Origin: Paraburkholderia lycopersici
Lineage (GTDB): Bacteria > Pseudomonadota > Gammaproteobacteria > Burkholderiales > Burkholderiaceae
Direction of reading: 5' to 3'
DNA length: 64,000 nt
Assembly: GCF_900096975.1 (NCBI RefSeq)
Contig: NZ_FMYQ01000025.1
Span: 1 to 64,000 of the forward strand
The notes under the pieces are model-generated. The model saw only the letters and a program-made list of their open reading frames with translations. It made no database searches and was not told where the DNA came from. The number at the start of each line of letters is the position of its first letter. Position 1 is the stretch's first letter. Positions 8,701 through 16,456 of the stretch are shown piece by piece. The position numbers and the translations under genes were made by a program.

Positions 8701-9405
8701 GATGTCGTCGCGCACCAGATCATGCACCGAGCCGATGGGCTTGTAGGCAATGGACTGGCTCCACGCCTTGGCAGCGTTGGAGGTCTCATCCCACGTCACC
8801 GACGTGCGACCGCGGAACCGACCATACAAAGCGCAGAGATAATCCTTCTTGTGGCTACCGAATGAGGTGACCTTGCGGTAACGCGACTTCAACCGCTTGA
8901 CCAGATCCTCGACCGCGACCCACTCGCTGTGACTAGCGTCCTTCAGGAAGTCGGCGACGCTCAGGGCTTCCTCATCAACGATGATGAGTTCCAGTCGTTC
9001 AAGGCGGGCGACCCGGCGTTCTCCCTGCCCATCCACCCGGGCGGCTGCGGCGACGACCGCGGTGAACAGCTTGGCCGTCGGCTCACCATCCTCAGGGCGA
9101 AAGATCGCGGCCACACAGCCGTGGGCGCCATCAGGACGCGAGAACAGACTGTACTCAGCACCACAGATGAACGACTCCAGCGTGCGCCGGGTCTTGCCGC
9201 GACGTTGAGTGCCGTGAGTCTCCTCCTGGCCCGGGTTGTAAGCCACGATGCCTTGATAGGACGCCGTCATCACGGTCTGCAAGCCGTCAAGCATGGTCGA
9301 CTTGCCAGCGCCGGTGGGGCCGGTGAGCAACGTCATGTTGCCCAGCTCGTAGTCGCCGGGAGGCAACTGCCCCCAGTTGACGAGCACCAAGCGGTCCAGC
9401 TTCAT
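5704..9405 (-). CDS. jetC: Wadjet SMC-like ATPase JetC
   Basis: 1233 aa, MukB-like. Walker A is GPTGAGKS (about residues 30-37). Long coiled coils flank a hinge-like globular region (about 530-660). The C-terminal head has signature GTGSGGQ and a Walker B with the acidic pair in LLVSDES. JetC is the motor of the Wadjet complex: two copies bridged by JetA and JetB extrude DNA loops and present small circles to JetD for cutting. The start overlaps the jetB stop by four bases and the end overlaps jetD, so all four proteins are translationally coupled. All ATPase motifs are present, so it looks functional. Confidence 0.92.
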   Translation of the reverse strand: MKLDRLVLVNWGQLPPGDYELGNMTLLTGPTGAGKSTMLDGLQTVMTASYQGIVAYNPGQEETHGTQRRGKTRRTLESFICGAEYSLFSRPDGAHGCVAAIFRPEDGEPTAKLFTAVVAAAARVDGQGERRVARLERLELIIVDEEALSVADFLKDASHSEWVAVEDLVKRLKSRYRKVTSFGSHKKDYLCALYGRFRGRTSVTWDETSNAAKAWSQSIAYKPIGSVHDLVRDDILEFDGKLLQESISRISELMRQVTSLREEGERLTATVNRLKLLKGAIDETAVAFEQQVQYDLLWAKIHLRDDETRVAEERRKIAADGEIETRNLALIRTLTGQWENLDRSRVQLTATLQGIEAHGVKERLELQLRNATSNARKVLDELAKGLRSAANLDQVARQLAGKVVPKEFTRLLPAVEVVARAFAKTELEHLADLVRAVHRVLQAPSFVPDELLELSGQFEGLNQGLAEVFKTLVGPVDSVSMAIAADEASLTTRIETEQRTVRDLASTKARLASGGGNYDSPTAMAVARIRETLPEASVLVLCDLVEPASEKWQPAIEGYMGNARFNLIVKPEWEARTIDFLHTWGSKAKVVQGKRCLDKADMSRVPRESIIHELHTNHPIARAYLVEQYGSVIKVDTSNQLRDVARGLTMDGKGSGSRTMFVTERYELVFGRAARENALRRTTAQLDEAEGRLADFQALKKTLSDVRSLLSAVREPNFDPDPLLNYAGEIDQAQSALNQLDLREVNELGTRLTELQRQLGDVDQDRNDAHRAIHLAQERTEKSEEVIKGITGRRDERLRELQRQIGRLKQLCEVNPERTYTVMSEQVEGLLSAATVAEVTTRRDQLGSLPALRVGEVREQLSEHNIKAKTEERFQVHLPYLHEGDGFDPCYGPLAQLGRAVGAMHADLEGVGLYNNRNEVGKAERSFHDVFTKQFCVEIKAKVDDGIRTLRQMNAELQNLKFGTDRFTIDWSRWEPEFEDYYGFFKAVAELADSPDTVDLFAETTLSDKHRAVRDRLVKLLLDKDQERAERDLLRIADYRNYRRYEIWNESDSGGRIALSIWGTGSGGQLETPAYIVRAAVVTNRMKLFDKGPSLKLLVSDESFSRMDELRARAVLRYLRDSLGLQLISAMPTRGAGGLRPEFDREFSYSRAGVDEMNGELDFIIECDERHFKKDRMREMWEAHREKVREQARLAFEAKEPAPSEVPQASPGDLFLSDALADAAPASSMETVP

Positions 9406-10073
9406 TCCGCCTCCTCTCCGACAGTCGTCTCCTGCTCGACAATGCCATCCGTATCGAGCGCGGCGGTCATCGCATCATTGGAGACGATGCCCAAGATCGT
9501 GGGCCGGATGGCCAGAAGCGCGTCTTCGTCGGCGATGCTGAAGGTCGTCGAGTAACTCAGCAGCCGATGCTTGCGCAATTCTGCCAGCAACTGCATCTTT
9601 TCGGTGACGCCGTTCGGCAACGAACGCTTAAGTTGAGCCTGCAACGCCACCGCTAGATCCTCGAAGCTGATGAGCACTTCGCCCTGGGGCTGGATGTCAC
9701 CTGAATTCAGCTTGTTCTGGTACAGGAAGCGCAGCGCCAAGGCTGCGGCGACGAAATCGGTCGAAACGCGAGCGCGCAGTGAAGGCACAGGCTCAAGCGT
9801 GTCCTCCGGCAGTCCGTCGACCACGGCGCCTGGAGCATAGAGACGGTAGAACTGATTCGTCGTGTCGTGGTGAAGCAGGAAGCCGGCGAGATCGAAGTAG
9901 TCTTCTAACAGTTGTTGGATGCGCCTGGCGTCGTCGTACAGCGCCTGCTCGGTGCGGTCCTCGTCGCGGACGATGACGCCATAGGAAAAAAGCCGAATGA
10001 CCAGTTCCCGGAAGCGCTCCTGCTTCATGTTGATCAGCGCCAGTTGGTCGCGAATGACGGAGGACAAGTTCAT
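9402..10073 (-). CDS. jetB: Wadjet subunit JetB (MukE-like)
   Basis: 223 aa. Two winged-helix-like regions are suggested by ERFRELVIRLFSYGVIV and STDFVAAALALRFLYQNKL, consistent with a KITE-type MukE-like subunit (DUF4194-type). It binds the kleisin JetA and helps JetC grip DNA. The stop overlaps jetC (ATGA) and the start overlaps the jetA stop by four bases. The C-terminal tail is acidic. No catalytic motif is expected or seen. Confidence 0.85.
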   Translation of the reverse strand: MNLSSVIRDQLALINMKQERFRELVIRLFSYGVIVRDEDRTEQALYDDARRIQQLLEDYFDLAGFLLHHDTTNQFYRLYAPGAVVDGLPEDTLEPVPSLRARVSTDFVAAALALRFLYQNKLNSGDIQPQGEVLISFEDLAVALQAQLKRSLPNGVTEKMQLLAELRKHRLLSYSTTFSIADEDALLAIRPTILGIVSNDAMTAALDTDGIVEQETTVGEEAE

Positions 10074-11497
10074 TTTTTCAGTTCAATTTCGTAGTCACTG
10101 CCGGAATAAGCCGGATTATCTAGGCGCGTGGGCAGCCTGCGCACCAGGAAGTCATCACCACTGGCCCGCGCAGCTTCGACAGCCTGCATAGCCTTGAGCA
10201 CATCTTCCGCGCTTTCGGCTGGAAGGGCTGAGAGCCTCACGGGATGCCGGAAGATGCGCAGGTCCGCGCGGAGGCCTTCGGCCACAAGTTCGTTCGGGAG
10301 TGAGAAAGCCTCTGCCTCTGCGCGTGCGAGAACGGCGGCGAGGCGTTCCTCTCGCGTAGTCCGCGGTCGAATGGTCACGGTGACAGCCTTACGGCGCTGC
10401 GTCGCGGTACGCAGCTTGAAGCTGGCCGGGTCGAGCAGCCGGACCTCAGCATTGGTGAGGTAAGCGCCGTAGTGCCGGAGAAGCCGGTCCTGCTCCTCCC
10501 TGTCTTCAGCCTGCGACACGCGCTGGATGCCCTGCAAATAGGCATGGCGGGTCTGACCTGCTCGCAGCATCAGCGATTGCATCGCCAACCCGTTGATGCG
10601 CTTCAGGTAGGTCTCCATCGCCTTGAGGAAGCCGGGCTGCTTGGTCTCACAGGCGGCGTCGACGATGGCCTCTATGCGACCGAGGAGCCACTCGTAGACC
10701 GAGGCACCGGTGTGCTCCTTCACTGCCCAGTGTGCAATGTCGTGAAGCTGCTCGTCCATTCGGCTGAACTTCGTGTCGTTTACCTGGCGAAGCCTGTCCA
10801 AGTTTTGGCGGATGGCCTGCCGGTTTAGCATCGCGTTGTCCGCGGTCAACTGCTTGGAGTACTCCCGCTGGAACCGGTCGAGGAACTCGACGAACTCGCC
10901 CCACTGGCGCTGCGCCGATGCCGCCTGCATCAGGTGGCGCACAAGCTCCTGGAAATAGTCGATGCCCTCAGTCAGGTCCTCGATGACCTTCTCGGCGTAT
11001 TCATAAGCGTCGACCAGGTCATGGGCGTCACCGCGAGGCTGCAGGGCCGCTTCCAAGGCGTTTCGGCAACCGCGCATGTTTCGCTGCCGGCTTCGGCTCG
11101 GGCGGTCCAGCGTCCACAGCGCCTCGGCGAAGAGCTTGCCCGGGCGCGAGAACCGGAACGCCGTGACCAAGCCCTCTCGGTCGGCGAACTGTTCGAGCCA
11201 ACCGTCGGTAAGCAGCGTCCTCATCACGAGGTTTGTCAGTTGCAGAGGCTCACCGTCAGCGATACTGAACTCGTCAGCTTCTGCTTCTGTGATCAATCTG
11301 TCGGGGTTATCTCGCACGACTGCCATGAGCAGCTCGCGCAGCGAATCTCGCGTCATCGTATGCGCGTAGTCAGCGGCCGGCCCGTGCAGGCGCTCGTACA
11401 GGGCACGAAGGCAAGCGACGACGAACTCCCTACGGGAGCTGTTCAGGGGCCGGAAGAAACGCTTGCGCTCAGCCTCGAAGAACGAGGGTTGACTCAT
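10070..11497 (-). CDS. jetA: Wadjet kleisin subunit JetA (MukF-like)
   Basis: 475 aa. The N-terminus (FFRPLNSSRREFVVACLRALYE) and following winged helix resemble the JetA/MukF-like family; the middle is helical and coiled-coil rich (about 150-260), and a basic segment follows (TQRRKAVTVTIRPRTTREE). It would bridge the two JetC heads and recruit JetB. It is first in the operon. The sequence does not look like the DUF3375 JetA of type I or the DUF2397 JetA of type II as I remember them, so the Wadjet subtype is left open (type III-like is possible). Upstream, a weak promoter with TATCAT as -10 can be read on the minus strand near 11550. Confidence 0.82.
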   Translation of the reverse strand: MSQPSFFEAERKRFFRPLNSSRREFVVACLRALYERLHGPAADYAHTMTRDSLRELLMAVVRDNPDRLITEAEADEFSIADGEPLQLTNLVMRTLLTDGWLEQFADREGLVTAFRFSRPGKLFAEALWTLDRPSRSRQRNMRGCRNALEAALQPRGDAHDLVDAYEYAEKVIEDLTEGIDYFQELVRHLMQAASAQRQWGEFVEFLDRFQREYSKQLTADNAMLNRQAIRQNLDRLRQVNDTKFSRMDEQLHDIAHWAVKEHTGASVYEWLLGRIEAIVDAACETKQPGFLKAMETYLKRINGLAMQSLMLRAGQTRHAYLQGIQRVSQAEDREEQDRLLRHYGAYLTNAEVRLLDPASFKLRTATQRRKAVTVTIRPRTTREERLAAVLARAEAEAFSLPNELVAEGLRADLRIFRHPVRLSALPAESAEDVLKAMQAVEAARASGDDFLVRRLPTRLDNPAYSGSDYEIELKK

Positions 11498-11576
11498 GGA
11501 ATGGTTGCCCCGGGGTATGGTGCCATGCCGGCCATGGCTGCTCAGCTCCCACTATGATAAAGCTCAATAGCCGCTG

Positions 11577-11816
11577 TCACGAACGGTAACTCCCGTTGGG
11601 TCCTATGTGGTCGCTGTCGAACACGAACATCTCGTCTGCCTCGATGATCTTGGCCCAGGCCTCGGTGAACCAAGGGTTAGTGCGGTGTCCCGACGCGAGG
11701 CATCTTGTTTCTTGATACTCGCCGCCATGCTCCATGTTGTACTGATTCAATAGCGAAAGAAGGTAGCTTTCCGTGACTCCGGGTTTGGCATGCTGGCGCA
11801 TCTGGCCTATCGCGGG
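11577..11816 (-). pseudogene. fragment of an M24 (Xaa-Pro/creatinase-type) peptidase gene
   Basis: The frame reads MRQHAKPGVTES, then NMEHGGEYQETRCLASG, RTNPWF and FVFDSDHIGPNG, which is the first half of the M24 metallopeptidase catalytic domain (aspartate of the metal site in FDSD). It opens just after a TGA near 11817-11819 and stops at 11577, so both the N-terminal creatinase domain and most of the catalytic domain are missing. It is a broken gene, probably cut when the neighbouring defence modules arrived. A functional small protein is unlikely. Confidence 0.65.
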
Positions 11817-12020
11817 GCTCGATGCTCAATCTGCGGCGTTATCGGTTCTAGGCGGCCTCGCCATCGCGACTTTTGCCCGCCGGGTCAACGCAATGCATCC
11901 ACAGTTTTGCTCCGGTCCCGCCGCGGCCCGACGCACCCATCTTCTCCTGCGATTCCAGCGCCCGGTGCAGCACATTTGCAGTAAAATTATGCGACCTGAT
12001 GCAAGTTGCAGCAATCAAAA

Positions 12021-12221
12021 ATGACCCGTCCAATCGACCCGGAAATCAAACGCGTGACCGTCACGCTGCCCAAACACCAACTCGATGCTCTGCAGGCGAT
12101 TGCGCAGCAGGAGGATGTTAGCGTTGCATGGCTCGTGCGCAAGGCCGTGGATAAACTTCTGCGTCAGGGTCCGGCAGCCCCTTTGACCAACTACCGCTCG
12201 GAAGGCAAGGCGCGCCCATGA
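12021..12221 (+). CDS. ribbon-helix-helix (CopG/MetJ-like) protein, probable cassette regulator
   Basis: 66 aa from ATG 12021 (a TTG at 12006 would add five residues). The core KRVTVTLPKHQLDAL followed by two helices and SVAWLVRKAVDKLL is a classical ribbon-helix-helix DNA-binding fold. Its stop codon overlaps the ATG of the following ATPase gene (12218-12221), so it is co-expressed with it and most likely autoregulates the cassette. Upstream DNA contains TTGCA and TGCAA half-sites about 20 bp apart that could be its operator. A role as antitoxin-like regulator is inference from position. Confidence 0.8.
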   Translation: MTRPIDPEIKRVTVTLPKHQLDALQAIAQQEDVSVAWLVRKAVDKLLRQGPAAPLTNYRSEGKARP

Positions 12222-14890
12222 AAAACGAGGTTCTCATGCCTGCCCAGTACACGATGGCGCGATTCTGGCGCTGCGCCCTGCAGGTCAATCCGTCGGGCTA
12301 CCAGGCACGATATCGCGGCAGCGACCACGGGCTGAGCGAAGCTGACTACAACCAGCAGTTGCTTGACCAGTGTTTCGCCCGGGGGATAAGGGTTGTCGGT
12401 CTCGCCGACCATGGCAACGTGGATGCTCTCGATGGTCTGCGAAACTTTCTCGAGCCGCAAGGCATCGTCGTCTTTCCCGGGTTCGAGATCGCCTCGAGCG
12501 AGAAGATCCACATGGTGTGCCTGTTCCCGGAGGGTACTACCCGGGATCAGCTTAACCGCTATCTGGGCAAGCTCGATCTCACCCAAGTGCAGGACACCGT
12601 GGCACCATCACGCAAGACTTGCCTAGATCTTGCCCAAACCATTTTTGATCTCGGTGGGTTCTGGTATGCCGCACATATGACGGGGAGTAACGGCCTGCTG
12701 CGGCTTAATCAGGACGGCGGAGGCCTGTCGCACGTTTGGAAAGACGAAATGCTGGTCAAGGCGGGACAAATACCGGGGCCGACCACTGACCTGCCTGTCA
12801 ACTACCGCGACATCATCCTGAACCGGAACCCGGATTATCGCCGCGTACATCCCATCGCCGTGCTTAACGCGAAGGATGTCGCCAAACCGGAAGATCTCGC
12901 CGTCCCAGGCGCGACCTGCTGGATCAAGATGACGCGACCGGGCTTCGAAGGCTTCGTGACAGCATTCAAGGATCCCGAGTCACGCATCCGGCTCGGTCAG
13001 TTGCCCGAAGCTCACTACTCGCGAATTGAGCAGATCAATTTTCATGGGGGATACCTCGACGGCATCGCAATAGCCCTATCTGCGCACCTGAATACCGTGA
13101 TCGGCGGTCGCGGAACCGGTAAGTCCACGCTGATCGAATGTCTGCGGTACGCGCTCGATCTGCCACCGCGTGCCGCCACGGCACGCCGGCAGCATGAGGA
13201 CATTGTCAAGGCCAATCTCGGCGCAGGTGGTCGCATCGAACTGTCGATATGCTCGCACGCACAGAACGGTCGCGGATATCTCATCTCCCGCCGCTATGGA
13301 GAACCACCCGTCGTCAAGGATGACGATGGGCAGATGTCGACCCTGCAGCCGCATGACCTACTGCCCCGCATCGAGATCTACGGCCAGAACGAGATTTTCG
13401 AGCTCGCACGCGACCCTGCCAGCCAGACGGCGATTCTCAACCGCTTTATGCCCAGCGGCATTGCATTGACGGGCGAGCTTCACGCGGTCGGCAGGCGACT
13501 GGCAGAGAACCGGGAAAAACTGCTGGCAGCCGCCCGGCAGAAGGATGATCTGCAGGCCCAGGTCGCACGTCTGCCCAAACTCATGGAGCAGGTCCAGCAA
13601 TTCCAGTCACTCGGACTCGAAGACAAGCTCGCGCTGGTGCCAAAACTTGAGCGCGAGCGGCAGCTTTCCCTGCGGGCAAGTGAAGAAATGGATCGCGTCG
13701 CAGAAGGTCTGTCCGTTCTCGAAGGTAACCTTCCAGACACTGCCTTCCTCAGCGAAAAGGCTCTGGAAGGAATGCCGCATGCGGACATACTCGGCCGGAT
13801 TCGCCATGCACTTGATACCCTGCGAACGCAGATCGCACAGCAACTGGTGAATTTGCGCACACTCCATGGTGAAAGCAACGTAGCCATCAGGGCGCAGCAG
13901 ACGGAACTCAATGCGCGGCTCGCCGAAGAGTCGGCGAGCCTCGAAAAGGTTTTTGCCAACCTGCCCGCCTTTGCTGGCAAACCAGGTCGCGATGTCGGGC
14001 GCGCCTATCAGGAACTGCTGCGCGAAATCGAAACTATCCGCCCGGGTGAAGCCCGCATGGCGACAGTCGACAGACTGCTGGAAGAACTCGAAGCCCAGCG
14101 ACGTAACCTGCTGGACGAATTCGCCCAAGTGCGCGACAGACGTAGCGACGAACTACGCACCGCCGTCAAGAAGCTCAATCGCAAGCTTGATGGCAAACTA
14201 CGGCTGAATCTCAAGATTGGTGGTCAGCGTCGGGCGCTGAAAGAACTGCTGCTGCAGCTACCCGGTCTCGGTGAAAAGAAGCTCGCTTGGATCGACCAGT
14301 CCAGTGATGAGCTGACCATCCCTGCCCTCGTAAAGGCCATCCGGGAAGGGGAATCCGCGCTCAAGACGTTGACCTACGACTGGGGCATGCAGAACTCAGT
14401 CGTCGAGGCCCTCGCGCGACTCGACCGTGGCCGCGTACTGGAACTCGAAGAGATCGACCTACAGGACAGAATCCTGATCGAACTGAATGTCGCCCATCAG
14501 GGCGAAATATTCAAGCCGCTGGATCAGCTATCCACGGGACAGCAATGCACGGCAATCCTGCACCTGCTGCTGCTCGACAACGATGATCCGCTCATCATGG
14601 ACCAGCCCGAGGACAACCTGGACAATGCATTCATCGCCGAGCGAATCGTGACTCAGTTGAGGGAAGCCAAGACTGAGCGCCAGTTCCTCTTTGCCACCCA
14701 CAATGCGAACATCCCCGTCTTCGGCGACGCAGAGTGGATCGGGATATTTTCGGCATCCGAGGCGCAGGCACAGATGTCCCCTGATGCGCAGGGTTCCATT
14801 GACGTCCCGCAGATCCGCGAGCGCGTGGCCAACATTCTGGAAGGCGGTCGCGAGGCATTCTCCCAGCGCAAAGAGAAATACGGATTTTAG
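12218..14890 (+). CDS. TrlF-type PHP domain-ATPase, putative conflict/defence protein
   Basis: 890 aa. The N-terminal 230 residues form a PHP phosphoesterase-like domain (GLADHGNVDA, FPGFEIASSEKIHMV). An SMC/RecN-like ATPase follows: Walker A GGRGTGKS at about 296-303, long coiled coil at about 400-690, a STGQQC signature, Walker B LIMDQPEDNLD at about 792-802, and a FATHNANIP switch. This order is that of database entries named 'TrlF family AAA-like ATPase'. The first PHP metal motif (usually HxH) reads ALQVNPSGY here, so the phosphoesterase centre may be altered. It overlaps the regulator gene upstream and is followed after 2-8 bp by an AlbA_2 protein, forming a compact three-gene unit. Confidence 0.85.
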   Translation: MKNEVLMPAQYTMARFWRCALQVNPSGYQARYRGSDHGLSEADYNQQLLDQCFARGIRVVGLADHGNVDALDGLRNFLEPQGIVVFPGFEIASSEKIHMVCLFPEGTTRDQLNRYLGKLDLTQVQDTVAPSRKTCLDLAQTIFDLGGFWYAAHMTGSNGLLRLNQDGGGLSHVWKDEMLVKAGQIPGPTTDLPVNYRDIILNRNPDYRRVHPIAVLNAKDVAKPEDLAVPGATCWIKMTRPGFEGFVTAFKDPESRIRLGQLPEAHYSRIEQINFHGGYLDGIAIALSAHLNTVIGGRGTGKSTLIECLRYALDLPPRAATARRQHEDIVKANLGAGGRIELSICSHAQNGRGYLISRRYGEPPVVKDDDGQMSTLQPHDLLPRIEIYGQNEIFELARDPASQTAILNRFMPSGIALTGELHAVGRRLAENREKLLAAARQKDDLQAQVARLPKLMEQVQQFQSLGLEDKLALVPKLERERQLSLRASEEMDRVAEGLSVLEGNLPDTAFLSEKALEGMPHADILGRIRHALDTLRTQIAQQLVNLRTLHGESNVAIRAQQTELNARLAEESASLEKVFANLPAFAGKPGRDVGRAYQELLREIETIRPGEARMATVDRLLEELEAQRRNLLDEFAQVRDRRSDELRTAVKKLNRKLDGKLRLNLKIGGQRRALKELLLQLPGLGEKKLAWIDQSSDELTIPALVKAIREGESALKTLTYDWGMQNSVVEALARLDRGRVLELEEIDLQDRILIELNVAHQGEIFKPLDQLSTGQQCTAILHLLLLDNDDPLIMDQPEDNLDNAFIAERIVTQLREAKTERQFLFATHNANIPVFGDAEWIGIFSASEAQAQMSPDAQGSIDVPQIRERVANILEGGREAFSQRKEKYGF

Positions 14891-14898
14891 GAATGACC

Positions 14899-16137
14899 AT
14901 GCTCAAGACGGAATTGCTGGAGATTGTCGCCAACGGAGAGAATTCCGGCGTCGAATTTAAGCGCGACGACCTGCGCCCCGAAGCGCTTGCCCGTGAAATT
15001 GTCGCGATGGCAAACCTGCGCGGCGGCATGATCCTGCTGGGCGTAGATGATGACGGAACGATCTCCGGCATCCAGCGCGAGGACCTCGAAACCTGGGTCA
15101 TGAATGCGGTGTTTGCACACGTGCATCCGATGCTGCTGCCCTTCTATGAAGTGGTGACCATGGACGACGGTCTTCGTGTCGGTGTCGTGTCCTTCACGAT
15201 GGGCACAAGTAAACCCTATGTGCTTCGCCACAATAACCGGGAAGATATCTACATTCGCGTCGGCAGCACGTCCCGGCTCGCGGATCGTGAGACCCAAGCC
15301 CGCCTCTTTGCAACGGGCAGCCTCTTTCACAGCGAAACCTTGCCGGTATCCGGCGCCGCACTCGACGCACTCGATCGCGCGCGGCTCGAAGATTACCTCC
15401 TGACTTTTGCCGGTGACCGTGAATTACCGCAGACCGATGACGCGTGGCTGCAGCGCCTGGTAGGGCTCGGTTTCATGACCGACGTCGAGGGCCGTACACC
15501 GGTCTGCAGCATCGCCGGACTGGTGCTGTTCGGACGGTCACCGCGCCGTTTTCTGCGCCAGGCTGGCATCCGCTGGATGGTGTTCAATGGCATCGACAAG
15601 GGCTACCAGGCACTCGACGACACGCTGCTGGATGGTCCACTCGTCGGGCGGTTTGCACGCCGCGAAGGTGGCGGACTCGGCGAAGTCGTCGAAAACGGTC
15701 TGATAGAAGATCTGCTGGACCGTATGCAGGGTCAACCTCTCGTCAGTACCGAAGGGGAAGACCTGGGAGACGGGCTGCGGCGCGAGCGCATCTGGCACTA
15801 CCCACCTGATGCGCTTCGCGAGGCGATTGTCAATGCACTCGCGCATCGCGACTGGACTCGCAATCTCGAAGTCGAGATCGTTGCCTACACCAATCGCCTG
15901 GAAGTACTCAGCCCGGGCGCCTTACAAAATTCGATGACCGTGGAAAAGATGCTTGCCGGACAACGCTCGCCCAGGAACACCACAATCGTCGGCGTACTGC
16001 GCGACTACGGCTACGTGGACGCGAGAGGTATGGGCGTGCGCAACAAGATCGTCCCGCTGGTGCGGGCCGCAGCCGGCATCGAACCCGCCTTCGAAGCAAC
16101 GGAAGACCATGTGCTGGTGGTCTTGCCGCGTGCCTGA
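14899..16137 (+). CDS. AlbA_2 (Schlafen-like) and HATPase domain protein
   Basis: 412 aa from ATG 14899, which has TAGGA six bases upstream; an ATG at 14893 is possible but too close to that site. The N-terminal 120 residues are the Schlafen AlbA_2 domain (GVEFKRDD, GGMILLGVDDDG, IYIRVGSTSR). A GHKL-type ATP-binding segment follows (ALREAIVNALAHRDW, with LEVLSPG and GMGVRNKIVPL). These proteins are often called RecG-like regulators; Schlafen-type domains are known in tRNA- or nucleic acid-targeting defence proteins. It starts at the stop of the PHP-ATPase, so the two probably act together. No downstream partner on this strand. Confidence 0.85.
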   Translation: MLKTELLEIVANGENSGVEFKRDDLRPEALAREIVAMANLRGGMILLGVDDDGTISGIQREDLETWVMNAVFAHVHPMLLPFYEVVTMDDGLRVGVVSFTMGTSKPYVLRHNNREDIYIRVGSTSRLADRETQARLFATGSLFHSETLPVSGAALDALDRARLEDYLLTFAGDRELPQTDDAWLQRLVGLGFMTDVEGRTPVCSIAGLVLFGRSPRRFLRQAGIRWMVFNGIDKGYQALDDTLLDGPLVGRFARREGGGLGEVVENGLIEDLLDRMQGQPLVSTEGEDLGDGLRRERIWHYPPDALREAIVNALAHRDWTRNLEVEIVAYTNRLEVLSPGALQNSMTVEKMLAGQRSPRNTTIVGVLRDYGYVDARGMGVRNKIVPLVRAAAGIEPAFEATEDHVLVVLPRA

Positions 16138-16324
16138 GTAGCCCCGACAGGCATTTTTTTACCCGTTGCCTACAAAATGTATGGCGGATACTGCGATCAA
16201 GCAAGCTCGTGCACGGGGCACGTTGGATTATGCTAACCCCGCCGCCGCAATTGAGATTGCCGCACGTCGAGCGCGTCCATCTCGCTGCTTGGGGCAGCCA
16301 TCGATGCGACAATCGCCGATCGGT

Positions 16325-16456
16325 CTAGGTTACAGATGGGGAATCGAGTTCGCGTAAGGTGCGCCGCAAGGCATGGCCCCGCTCGCTGTTCGGGCTTCCG
16401 TGCGACTTGAGCGGCTCGTCCAGCAATCGCTGAAGCAAGTCCTTGATCTCGGAAAC
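16325..16456 (-). other. in-frame continuation of the DUF6880-like gene after its TAA
   Basis: Directly after the TAA at 16457-16459 the same frame stays open for 43 codons (VSEIKDLLQRLLDEPLK ... GHALRRTLREL) before a TAG at 16325. The stretch looks protein-coding and resembles a later part of DUF6880-like proteins, so the upstream gene seems to be cut short by mutation. The remaining 16138-16324 holds nothing I can identify. Confidence 0.5.
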
